In this document: positions 1 to 5,861 of the stretch, piece by piece
How the letters are laid out: every line of letters starts with the position of its first letter
How positions within the stretch are numbered: the first letter of the stretch is position 1
Source: Chloroflexota bacterium
GTDB taxonomy: Bacteria; Chloroflexota; Anaerolineae; UBA3071
DNA length: 6,235 nt
Reading direction: 5' to 3'
NCBI GenBank assembly: GCA_014383605.1
Contig: JACNHM010000318.1
Location: 1-6,235 of the forward strand
Translations under genes and position numbers: made by a program
Notes under the pieces: model-generated
Told to the model about the DNA's origin: nothing
The model's database searches: none
Seen by the model: the letters and a program-made list of their open reading frames with translations, nothing else

Positions 1-20
1 TTCTTCATTTTGGCCTTCCC

Positions 21-25
21 AGGAG
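21..25 (+). promoter_or_regulatory. Ribosome-binding site of the first sigma gene
   Basis: AGGAG lies six bases before the GTG at 32, which is ideal Shine-Dalgarno spacing. It supports GTG 32 as the start. An overlapping GTG at 25 is in another frame. Only 31 bases precede the gene, so its promoter is outside the window or cannot be seen. Confidence 0.75.
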
Positions 26-31
26 TGATCC

Positions 32-886
32 GTGCTCCTACCAGACCATTCGGCCCTGATCGCCCTTTGCCTCCGCATCCTACAGCAGCTAAGCCGCCAA
101 GAGCCTGAGCTGGGGCTCTCGGATGAGCGACTGCCCGGCCTCGCCCACAGAAGCGCCTCGAGGCTCAGTGACAACCTGGCCAACGGCCGCTTCTCGTACG
201 TCTGTGCCCGTGGGCATCTGTCCGGCACCGACGAAGAGCAACTGGCTAGCTACGCGGCCAATGTATGCCGCGTCTATGCTCAAGAAGGGAATCTCATTGG
301 CTCGCTGCAAGCGGGCGAAGACGAGGCATGGCAACGAGTCCTCAAGCGACTGGTCAGGTTGGCCTTCAACAAATACCTGGGAAAAGGCGCCTACGATTGG
401 GCACTGTGGGAAGCCCAGGCCCTCGCCAATGAGACCGCCTCCGAGCTATGGCGGCGTCTACAGAGCCCCCCTCCATATCCGTTCGACGTGCCTTTTGACC
501 GGTGGTGTGCTCGTATACTTCTGCATCGCTTCATTGACCGAGACCGAGTTCAGAAACGACGAGACCTGTGGTGCCCCGCCTCCCTCGATGAACCGCTCTG
601 GCCTGGCAGCGACGATGGCGTCGCAAGGGTAGAGACCACGGGCGGCTGGCCCATGAACCAATGGCTGGAGAACTATGCCAACCGGGAGTGGCTTCTACAG
701 ACCATCGAGGGTCTCCGTAACCCTCTGGAGCGACAAGCCATCTGGCTCTATTACCTGAAAGAACGATCAGTTAAGGAAGTTGCAGAGGAATTGGGCGTTT
801 CCGAAAACTACGTGTATGTTCTGCTACACCGAGCGCGAAGACGCCTCCGGCAAATACTGAAAAGCGATGAAAGATTTCGCCGCTGA
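32..886 (+). CDS. ECF-like sigma-70 family RNA polymerase sigma factor with a long N-terminal extension
   Basis: Cytoplasmic transcription initiation factor of 284 residues, starting at GTG. The C-terminal part (about residues 226-276) is a clear sigma region 4: it opens with NPLERQAIWLYYLKERS, followed by the helix-turn-helix VKEVAEELGVSENYVYVLL and the basic tail HRARRRLRQIL, which should contact the -35 element. Residues about 97-180 look like a diverged region 2. They include EAWQRVLKRLVRLAF, an acidic helix (ANETASELWRRL) and FDRWCARILLHRFIDRDR, followed by the SLDEPL linker seen in many ECF proteins. About 95 N-terminal residues precede region 2, so the protein is longer than a typical ECF factor of 170-200 residues. 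The anti-sigma-like and TPR-CHAT genes follow on the same strand, although a 216-bp spacer intervenes. The sigma assignment is strong for region 4 and moderate for region 2. The target promoter is unknown. Confidence 0.88.
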   Translation: MLLPDHSALIALCLRILQQLSRQEPELGLSDERLPGLAHRSASRLSDNLANGRFSYVCARGHLSGTDEEQLASYAANVCRVYAQEGNLIGSLQAGEDEAWQRVLKRLVRLAFNKYLGKGAYDWALWEAQALANETASELWRRLQSPPPYPFDVPFDRWCARILLHRFIDRDRVQKRRDLWCPASLDEPLWPGSDDGVARVETTGGWPMNQWLENYANREWLLQTIEGLRNPLERQAIWLYYLKERSVKEVAEELGVSENYVYVLLHRARRRLRQILKSDERFRR

Positions 887-1054
887 TCATCGCTTATAGT
901 GGTGAGGGACTACTGAGGCTCCACCTCTCAGGGTGTTATGGTGACCAAGCAAGAGAGCCTTTGAAAACGGACGATTTCCAGCTTGCAAAGTCTTATCTGA
1001 TAGATGAGGTGATTATAGTTGCCTGATGAAGCACAAACTAGCAAATTCATCACA

Positions 1055-1083
1055 ATTATAACACCATATGATGTCTGTGTCAA
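1055..1083 (-). promoter_or_regulatory. Perfect-consensus housekeeping promoter, minus strand, facing the sigma gene
   Basis: Read on the minus strand, TTGACA (1083-1078) and TATAAT (1060-1055) are separated by exactly 17 bases (1077-1061). Every position matches the primary sigma-70/sigma-A consensus. The expected start is about 1048-1050, with transcription running leftwards into the 3' end of the sigma gene as antisense RNA. An ATG on the minus strand at 1050-1048 could begin a leaderless 40-codon frame ending at 928, but nothing else supports that frame. The promoter sits in a spacer with about 37% GC (hand count over 961-1080), unlike the GC-rich flanking genes. No comparably good forward promoter for the downstream operon was found in the spacer. 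Confidence 0.6.
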
Positions 1084-1092
1084 ACCGTGATT

Positions 1093-1097
1093 GGTGA
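1093..1097 (+). promoter_or_regulatory. Ribosome-binding site that sets the anti-sigma start
   Basis: GGTGA lies five bases before ATG 1103. In-frame TTG 1091 lacks any purine-rich site, and GTG 1094 overlaps the motif itself, so ATG 1103 is preferred. A further in-frame ATG at 1127 has no better site. Confidence 0.55.
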
Positions 1098-1102
1098 ATC
1101 TT

Positions 1103-1972
1103 ATGACCAATGGACTCCATCGGCCGATGACTGAGTCCGAGCAGGACCACGAGGAAGTCAAAGCACATCAGCGCCCGGTGTCAGCATTGTCTTCTGACTG
1201 GCTCGAGATCAGGCGGTTGGGCCACCTGCTGCGAGATCTCCTCGAAACAAGCACTGAGGCGGACGCCGTTGTTCTCTGCGAGGACTGCATGAGCCACCTG
1301 GATCTCCTCGTCAGCGATGAGTTGGACGGGCTCGACGCGCGTCGGCAGCACCCGGACCTGTGGGAACACCTACAGGTGTGTGAGAGTTGCCGCGAGGAGT
1401 ACGACCAACTCCGCAACCTGTTGATCTTGGAGCAGGAAGGCGGTCTGGTGCATCCGCCTCCTCTAGAACTCCCCCGCCTGCCATTTCTGGCTCCAGAGCC
1501 TGTGGCCTTGCCCTGGCGTGCCGAGTGGAGCGAGCAAGGAGACAGCCTGAGCCTGCGATTCTTTTTCGCGCCTGCCTATCTGCAGCACAGTCTGATCATT
1601 GACTATCCCGTACCCGCCCACCGCGGCGTCGCCCTGGCAGACCCTGCACCTATCCTACTGCTAACCGACGTTGCGGAAGTGCATGACCAGCAGGTGGTTG
1701 TGCTGGCGACTGCCCAGCGCAGTACCGAGGATGTCCGCACCTTCCACCTGGACGTGGCGATGGTGACTGAACTGGAGCTTGCCGAGGCTCCAGCGGTCAT
1801 CCTGAGATGGGGAGACAGGGAGTATCGCGCGGCGTTGGATGCCTCGGGCCAGACCCGGTTTGCAGGATTGCCTCTGGAGATGCTGGCCACAGCCTCGGAT
1901 GATGAGCCCAGCGCGGCGTTCAGCTTGCGCCTGGAAGTCACCCCAGTTGCAGATAGTGCCAGAGACGATTGA
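1103..1972 (+). CDS. Anti-sigma-factor-like zinc-finger protein with a C-terminal beta-rich domain; candidate protease substrate
   Basis: A 289-residue protein. Its key feature is the ZAS/zf-HC2-type motif H89-x3-C93-x2-C96 (HLQVCESC), preceded by C59-x2-C62 (CEDC) in a helical stretch. Such domains bind zinc and cap sigma regions 2 and 4. A hydrophilic N-terminal arm (1-30) precedes the finger. A proline-rich linker (about 118-138) follows it. The rest (about 140-285) has alternating hydrophobic residues typical of a beta-sandwich, including VILRWGDREYRAALDASG, where a charged turn leads into a D/G-rich hairpin. No transmembrane segment is visible, unlike membrane-anchored anti-sigma factors of the regulated-proteolysis type, so it should act in the cytoplasm. 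Its gene overlaps the TPR-CHAT gene, implying coupled synthesis. By position and domains it is the likely partner of the sigma factor at 32-886 and a plausible target of the CHAT protease; both roles are inferences. Confidence 0.75.
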   Translation: MTNGLHRPMTESEQDHEEVKAHQRPVSALSSDWLEIRRLGHLLRDLLETSTEADAVVLCEDCMSHLDLLVSDELDGLDARRQHPDLWEHLQVCESCREEYDQLRNLLILEQEGGLVHPPPLELPRLPFLAPEPVALPWRAEWSEQGDSLSLRFFFAPAYLQHSLIIDYPVPAHRGVALADPAPILLLTDVAEVHDQQVVVLATAQRSTEDVRTFHLDVAMVTELELAEAPAVILRWGDREYRAALDASGQTRFAGLPLEMLATASDDEPSAAFSLRLEVTPVADSARDD

Positions 1973-4900
1973 AGGTGCGCAGATCCCCTCATGCTGCCAT
2001 GAAACCTGGAGCCATAGCTACACCAGCACCGGACATTGAACAGACGGCCAGTGGCGCAGCGGAACCTCTGGCCGTTTTGCGTGCTCTGGCCGATGGACTG
2101 ACGGCCGAGAAGCTGACGGCCGAGGACGTCCGGCAGCGCGTACAGCAACTGATCGCCGGGCCTGGGCTGACCGCGCTGGCCTGGGATACCCTCTGCCGTG
2201 AGACAAACGACACCATCGAACGAGACCCGCTCCGAAGTGAAGCCCTCGCTGAGGTGTTGCATCACACCGCCCCCAGCCTGAACGACACACACCGCTCGGC
2301 CCAGGCCACACTGCTCCTGGCTCGCACCCGTAACCTCCGCGGTGACTTCCATCGAGCTACAGCACTGTCAACAGAAGCCCGAGAAGCATTTCTGACCCTG
2401 GATGATGCGGCCAGCGCGGCCTGCTGTGACCTGGAATCAGCGTGGGCTCAGTTGTGTCTCGGCCATTACGCCGGGGCACGGCAACAGCTTCACCGGGCCT
2501 TGGCGGTTTTCGAGCAGCTTGAACTGCCACACAAAGTCACCGATGCCCAGCACCTGCTGGCCAGAGTGCACATAGAACAGGGTGAGTACGAGGAAGCACT
2601 GACGCTCTGCCAGAAGGCTCGGCAGGTCTATGAGCAAGCCGACAACGTCATCAAGACAGCCCGCTGCGACCTGGATCTGGCTTCCATCTACCTGTATCAG
2701 AATCGCTACGCGGCAGCGTGGGAACTGCTTCAGTCTCTCCCTCCGATCTTCGAAAACGCCGGCCTGACGCTCGATCTGGCTCATACGCTCAAGTTCATGG
2801 GCCTTTTGCATACCCAACGCAACGAGTACGACCAGGCTGAACGTGCTCTCAGCCGCGCCCAGGACATCTACGCCCAAGTGGGAAACGACTTTGAGGTTGC
2901 CAAGTGCGAGCGGAGCCGGGCCAACGTCAGCAGAGCCCAGGATCGTCTGCCACAGGCTGTTGATCACTGCCGACGCGCCCTGCAGATCTTCGAAGCTTAC
3001 GGACACGAAGTCGCTGTGGCCCGTTGCGCCCACACCTTGGGCGTGCTTCAATATGCACTGAACCGCTATCCAGAGGCCCAAGCGTCCTACGAACAAGCGG
3101 TCAAGGTTTTCGATGAATACGGCCTGCGGGTACTGGCAGCGGTTAGCCGCCATAGCATCGGTCTCGTCCTGGCGCGGCAGGGGAACTATCACGCCGCGCT
3201 GACGGCCTACGAGCGGGCCAGAGAGATATTTGTCGAGCAGGGGAGGCCGATCTATCTGGCGCATTGCCTGGAAAGCATGGCTTCAGCTTACATCCGCCTG
3301 GGACGCCACGAAGAGGCGCTGGCCCTCGCCCAGGATGTGCACGACATCCTGATCTCGGAGGGACTGATCACCGACGCGGCGCGGTACGACGTGACCCTTG
3401 CCCTCGCCTACCACAAGATGGGCGATTCGCAGCAGGCGCTGAAGCTTCTGGATGATGCTCGTCGTCACTTCACGGCCCAACGTATGGAAATCAGCGCTGC
3501 CTTCTGCGATAGACTCGCTGCCGACGTACACATGCATGAAGGAAACCTTCGCCTGGCCTCGTCCCTTTATCAGACGGCGCATCGAACCTTCTGCCAGCAG
3601 AGTCTGCGCGTGGATGCTGCCCTCTGCCGCCTGGCCCAAGGCAATGCCCTCTTGCATCAGGGGGAAGACGATCAGGCTGCTGAAGCTTTGGGCGAAGCCC
3701 TGACTGAACTGGGGTCAGATTTCCCCGATCAGACCTGGCGGGCAGAGTACGGACTGGCCCAGGTGGCCCGGCGGCAAGGTGATCGAGTGCATGAAGCCAT
3801 GCACCTGCGACAGGCTGTCACGCATCTGGAACAGGTGCGGCAGACCATCTACACTGAGGAGCATGCCAGCAGTTTCTTTGCCCATTGCCAGAACGTGTAC
3901 CACGAAGCTCTGGACAGTTTGCTGGCCCTCGGCGAATTGGAAACCGCTCTGGAAGTGGCAGAGGCCAGCAAGGGGAGCGTGTTACGCTGGTTGTTGAGCC
4001 ATCGGGCGTCCGCACTGGGCGATGCTGCTGTGGACGACGTGTACCTGAGACAGTTGCTCCACCGTCAACACACGCTGCGGGGCGAGATCGAAGCATTGCG
4101 CCACCGCCTGTATGCGGCAGAACCGCCGGCCCCCTCCGCTTCGTTTTCCTCAGGGGAATCGCCTGCGGAGTGGACGGAAGACCTCGACCGCCTGGCGCAG
4201 TTGGGCAAAGAACACGCCGCGCTGTTCTCCCAGATCCGCCGGGCACATGCCGGTTACGCACTGCTGGAGGCTGGAGAGTCATTCTCGCTCACACGGCTGC
4301 GAACCGAGATGACCCAACAGTTCCCTGCGGGCTGGGGCTGTCTGGCCTACGCGTTCCTCCAAGAAGGACGGCTGGCGGTTTTTTACGTGGATAACGAGAC
4401 AATCGAGGCTTGGGTTCGTGACCTTGATCCCGTAGCCCGTCTGGCCCTGCAACAGTGCGCCACCTTGCGGCAGGACGAACGGGAGATGATCTACTGCGGA
4501 ACGCTGCGCGGATATGGCACTCCAAAGTCCTTGAGTGACACGTTCCTGCGTCGTCTATATGACCTGCTGATTCCCGGAGCGGTGAGGGAACGCCTGAACC
4601 CTGAGCAGCTTCTGCTCATCGTGCCCCATGGTATCCTGCATTATCTGCCTTTCCATGCCCTGCTGAATGGGGAAGCCAAGGGCGCTTACCTGATCCAGGA
4701 AGCTGTTCTCGTCTATGCTCCTTCCCTGCATGTGTGGCACACCCTGCTGAAGAACCGAAGACCACCAACCACTGGGCAGCAAGATGACACTCTGAATGAG
4801 CAAGAACGTCATCTCAAACCGCTCATGGTTGGACTCTCTACCTTTGGCCACCGGGCCAGACCCTTGCTGCAGGCCGAAGAGGAAGCCACGGGGCTCTGGG

Positions 4901-5403
4901 AACTGTTCGAGCAGCAAGGCGATCTGTTCTTGGGGCCGGCGGCCAGCCGGCAAAGACTGCTCTCTCTCAACGCGGACGGCACTCTGAAATCCTATGACCT
5001 CTTGCACTTCGCCACCCATGCCGTATTCGATACCACGGCACCTCTGCAATCTCGCATCCTGCTCCGCGACGGCGATTTGATGACGTCCGACATCTTCACT
5101 CTCAGGCTGTCGGCGCCTCTGGTGACCCTGTCGGCCTGCCAGAGTGCCGTCAGTCAGGCCAGGCCAGGGGATGAGTTGCTAGGATTGCCACAGGCCTTCT
5201 TTTTCGCCGGTGCCGCCTCACTTCTGGCCAGCCTCTGGACCGTGGATGATCGCTCGACGGTCAGGTTGATGAGGGACTTCTACCAGGCGTGGAAGCAAGG
5301 TATACGCCCGGCCTGGGCGTTGGCGGCAGCCCAGCGAGCGATGATCGAGGAAAACGTAACGCCCTACCATTGGGCGCCGTTCCTGTTGCTGGGGATGCCT
5401 TGA
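1969..5403 (+). CDS. TPR-CHAT protein: tetratricopeptide sensor fused to a caspase-like (CHAT) cysteine protease
   Basis: A 1144-residue cytoplasmic protein counted from TTG 1969, which overlaps the upstream stop (TTGA). GTG 1975 and ATG 1999 are alternatives; none has a strong ribosome-binding site, so translational coupling is likely. About 100 N-terminal residues precede some 13 TPR units (about 105-620). A helical, partly charged linker follows (about 640-780, with a proline/serine-rich patch near 715-730). The C-terminal CHAT domain (about 785-1144) shows the expected landmarks: VPHGILHYLPFHALL from V885, AEEEATGLW, LHFATHA with the probable catalytic H1017, LSACQSA with the nucleophile C1057, and the closing GDELLGLPQAFFFAGA and SLWTVDD. 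Both catalytic residues are present, so the enzyme should be active. CHAT proteases belong to the clan of caspases and separases. TPR-CHAT Csx29 in type III-E CRISPR cleaves Csx30, which restrains a sigma factor. The natural substrate here is unproven; the zinc-finger neighbour is the first candidate. Confidence 0.93.
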   Translation: MKVRRSPHAAMKPGAIATPAPDIEQTASGAAEPLAVLRALADGLTAEKLTAEDVRQRVQQLIAGPGLTALAWDTLCRETNDTIERDPLRSEALAEVLHHTAPSLNDTHRSAQATLLLARTRNLRGDFHRATALSTEAREAFLTLDDAASAACCDLESAWAQLCLGHYAGARQQLHRALAVFEQLELPHKVTDAQHLLARVHIEQGEYEEALTLCQKARQVYEQADNVIKTARCDLDLASIYLYQNRYAAAWELLQSLPPIFENAGLTLDLAHTLKFMGLLHTQRNEYDQAERALSRAQDIYAQVGNDFEVAKCERSRANVSRAQDRLPQAVDHCRRALQIFEAYGHEVAVARCAHTLGVLQYALNRYPEAQASYEQAVKVFDEYGLRVLAAVSRHSIGLVLARQGNYHAALTAYERAREIFVEQGRPIYLAHCLESMASAYIRLGRHEEALALAQDVHDILISEGLITDAARYDVTLALAYHKMGDSQQALKLLDDARRHFTAQRMEISAAFCDRLAADVHMHEGNLRLASSLYQTAHRTFCQQSLRVDAALCRLAQGNALLHQGEDDQAAEALGEALTELGSDFPDQTWRAEYGLAQVARRQGDRVHEAMHLRQAVTHLEQVRQTIYTEEHASSFFAHCQNVYHEALDSLLALGELETALEVAEASKGSVLRWLLSHRASALGDAAVDDVYLRQLLHRQHTLRGEIEALRHRLYAAEPPAPSASFSSGESPAEWTEDLDRLAQLGKEHAALFSQIRRAHAGYALLEAGESFSLTRLRTEMTQQFPAGWGCLAYAFLQEGRLAVFYVDNETIEAWVRDLDPVARLALQQCATLRQDEREMIYCGTLRGYGTPKSLSDTFLRRLYDLLIPGAVRERLNPEQLLLIVPHGILHYLPFHALLNGEAKGAYLIQEAVLVYAPSLHVWHTLLKNRRPPTTGQQDDTLNEQERHLKPLMVGLSTFGHRARPLLQAEEEATGLWELFEQQGDLFLGPAASRQRLLSLNADGTLKSYDLLHFATHAVFDTTAPLQSRILLRDGDLMTSDIFTLRLSAPLVTLSACQSAVSQARPGDELLGLPQAFFFAGAASLLASLWTVDDRSTVRLMRDFYQAWKQGIRPAWALAAAQRAMIEENVTPYHWAPFLLLGMP
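2281..3840 (+). repeat. Coding repeat array: about 13 TPR units in a 120-bp (40-residue) register
   Basis: Within the TPR-CHAT gene, units start every 40 residues from about residue 105, with the register unbroken for at least 12 units. Each unit has an Ala-x-Cys-like position in helix A followed about 20 residues later by a Tyr/Gly-x2-Ala pattern (for example GEYEEAL, NRYAAAW, GNYHAAL). Cysteine recurs at the same position in C153, C233, C313, C353, C433, C513 and C553, with A, T, S or Y at the other units. Canonical TPRs are 34 residues, so these are the longer-helix type common in signalling TPR proteins. Confidence 0.85.
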
Positions 5404-5420
5404 GCCCAGCGGAAAGGGGA

Positions 5421-5450
5421 AGCCGGAGGGGCTTGCCGCCTCCTCCGGCT
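5421..5450. terminator. Hairpin between convergent genes, possible bidirectional terminator
   Basis: AGCCGGAGG (5421-5429) and CCTCCGGCT (5442-5450) form a perfect 9-bp GC-rich stem with a 12-base loop. It begins 18 bases after the TPR-CHAT stop and lies beyond the stop of the convergent micro-gene, so it could serve both. There is no clear T-run on either side, only pyrimidine-rich CCTTCT on the right and CTTCCCCTTTCC on the minus strand. Intrinsic termination is plausible but not proven; the stem may instead protect 3' ends. Confidence 0.5.
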
Positions 5451-5486
5451 CCTTCTGACCGTCTGATTCCAGAAGCGCACAGGGGG

Positions 5487-5594
5487 CTAACCCCAGGGGG
5501 GATCGAAGGCGTCCGCAAGAGCGACGGCCTGGGGCAGCAGCGCCAAGATCGCACCGATGGCTATCAGAACGGCGGCACGCAGGCGGCGTTTCAT
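5487..5594 (-). CDS. 35-residue secreted micro-peptide precursor (signal peptide plus a short acidic tail)
   Basis: ATG at 5594-5592, stop TAG at 5489-5487, convergent to the TPR-CHAT gene. The start has a consensus AAGGAGGA site seven bases upstream, the best in the window. The product has a basic n-region (MKRRLR), an uninterrupted hydrophobic core (AAVLIAIGAILALLP, residues 7-21) and a c-region QAVALA whose A-x-A rule predicts cleavage after A27. Only DAFDPPWG would remain; cleavage after A25 or A29 would leave ten or six residues. I do not recognise the family. The layout matches precursors of short exported peptides such as Phr-type pheromones, but it could also be a small membrane peptide that is never cleaved. 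The proximity to a TPR protein is suggestive because RRNPP receptors bind short peptides through TPRs; that link is inference. Being a real gene is well supported by the RBS and the architecture. Confidence 0.68.
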   Translation of the reverse strand: MKRRLRAAVLIAIGAILALLPQAVALADAFDPPWG

Positions 5595-5601
5595 GATTCT
5601 G

Positions 5602-5609
5602 TCCTCCTT
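5602..5609 (-). promoter_or_regulatory. Consensus ribosome-binding site of the micro-peptide gene
   Basis: AAGGAGGA on the minus strand, seven bases before the ATG. This near-full anti-Shine-Dalgarno match at ideal spacing is the main evidence that such a short frame is translated, probably efficiently. Confidence 0.8.
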
Positions 5610-5622
5610 TCCTGAGTCATTG

Positions 5623-5641
5623 GAGAGCACTCTCAGCTCTC
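5623..5641. promoter_or_regulatory. Nested inverted repeat upstream of the micro-peptide gene, operator-like
   Basis: GAGAGC (5623-5628) pairs with GCTCTC (5636-5641) across seven bases. The same left arm GAGAG also pairs with CTCTC (5630-5634) across two bases, so two alternative dyads share one arm. It lies about 30-47 bases upstream of the micro-gene start, in its 5' leader or promoter. It could be an operator or an RNA switch; the function is unknown. Confidence 0.35.
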
Positions 5642-5688
5642 AAATGGAAGGAGTAGAATCGTTGTCGAAACCTTGCACCTTGCGGCAT

Positions 5689-5708
5689 CACCAGGCAGAC
5701 TACTGGTG
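5689..5708. repeat. Short inverted repeat in the divergent intergenic region
   Basis: CACCAG (5689-5694) and CTGGTG (5703-5708) are perfect inverted arms with eight bases between them. The site sits between the divergent micro-gene and the second sigma-like gene. Such a dyad could bind a regulator, but a 6-bp arm can also arise by chance. Confidence 0.3.
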
Positions 5709-5816
5709 CCCAGACCGGGCTTGAATGTCCACGGCGCAAGGCACACCAGGAATCGCCCCTCCTTACAGATAGAGAAAGGGCATACTGGCTCTGCACGCCG
5801 AACGGTTAGGGGCACA

Positions 5817-5845
5817 TTGCGTCCCAGAGGCTTTTGTGTTACACT
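5817..5845 (+). promoter_or_regulatory. Probable sigma-70-type promoter of the second sigma-like gene
   Basis: TTGCGT (5817-5822), a 17-base spacer, then TACACT (5840-5845), a four-of-six -10 match that retains the key first, second and last bases. The expected start is near 5851-5853. That leaves only about ten bases before ATG 5862 but about forty before ATG 5892, which bears on the start choice for the following gene. Confidence 0.5.
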
Positions 5846-5861
5846 GTTGGCAGGGGTTGGT

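Larger units (their letters stand above)
887..1102. other. AT-rich spacer between the sigma and anti-sigma genes
   Basis: About 216 bases without a convincing gene. Besides the minus-strand promoter it holds two direct copies of TTATAGT (894-900 and 1013-1019). Each contains TATAGT, a five-of-six match to a -10 element, but neither has a good -35 at standard spacing. A pair of inverted 8-mers, GGTGTTAT (932-939) and ATAACACC (1058-1065), lies far apart. A weak hairpin (CTGAG 913-917, CTCAG 927-931) without a T-run could end the sigma message, but it is not convincing. The operon promoter is probably here, possibly an ECF-type site used by the sigma factor itself. I cannot identify it. Confidence 0.4.
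5595..5861. other. Divergent intergenic region
   Basis: About 267 bases separating the start of the micro-peptide gene (minus strand) from the second sigma-like gene (plus strand). It contains the two dyads and the forward promoter listed separately, and a tandem CCTTGC pair (near 5671-5683). I found no convincing sigma-70-type promoter for the micro-gene; TTGAGA is present on its strand, but the hexamer 17 bases downstream (ATGACT) is poor. The micro-gene may therefore depend on an alternative sigma factor. Confidence 0.4.

Noticed and set aside
913..931. Possible terminator after the first sigma gene (CTGAG / CTCAG)
   Set aside because: The stem is only five base pairs with a nine-base loop and no T-run.
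1603..2352. Open frame of 249 codons on the minus strand across the anti-sigma/TPR-CHAT junction
   Set aside because: It lies opposite two well-supported genes, has low-complexity Ser/Arg/Ala-rich composition and shows no domain. It is a codon-bias shadow of GC-rich coding DNA.
2437..3264. Open frame of 275 codons on the minus strand inside the TPR region
   Set aside because: It is antisense to the regular TPR repeats, and its apparent regularity simply mirrors the 120-bp coding repeats. No motif or RBS supports it.
3885..4394. Open frame of 169 codons on the plus strand overlapping the TPR-CHAT linker
   Set aside because: It is an alternative frame rich in Arg, Pro and Gly without a recognisable domain, within a clear CHAT-family gene.
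5482..5501. G/C-run structure around the micro-gene stop (GGGG CTAA CCCC, then GGGGGG)
   Set aside because: A 4-bp stem and only two G-runs are too little for a convincing hairpin or G-quadruplex; the runs encode the Pro-Pro-Trp-Gly end.
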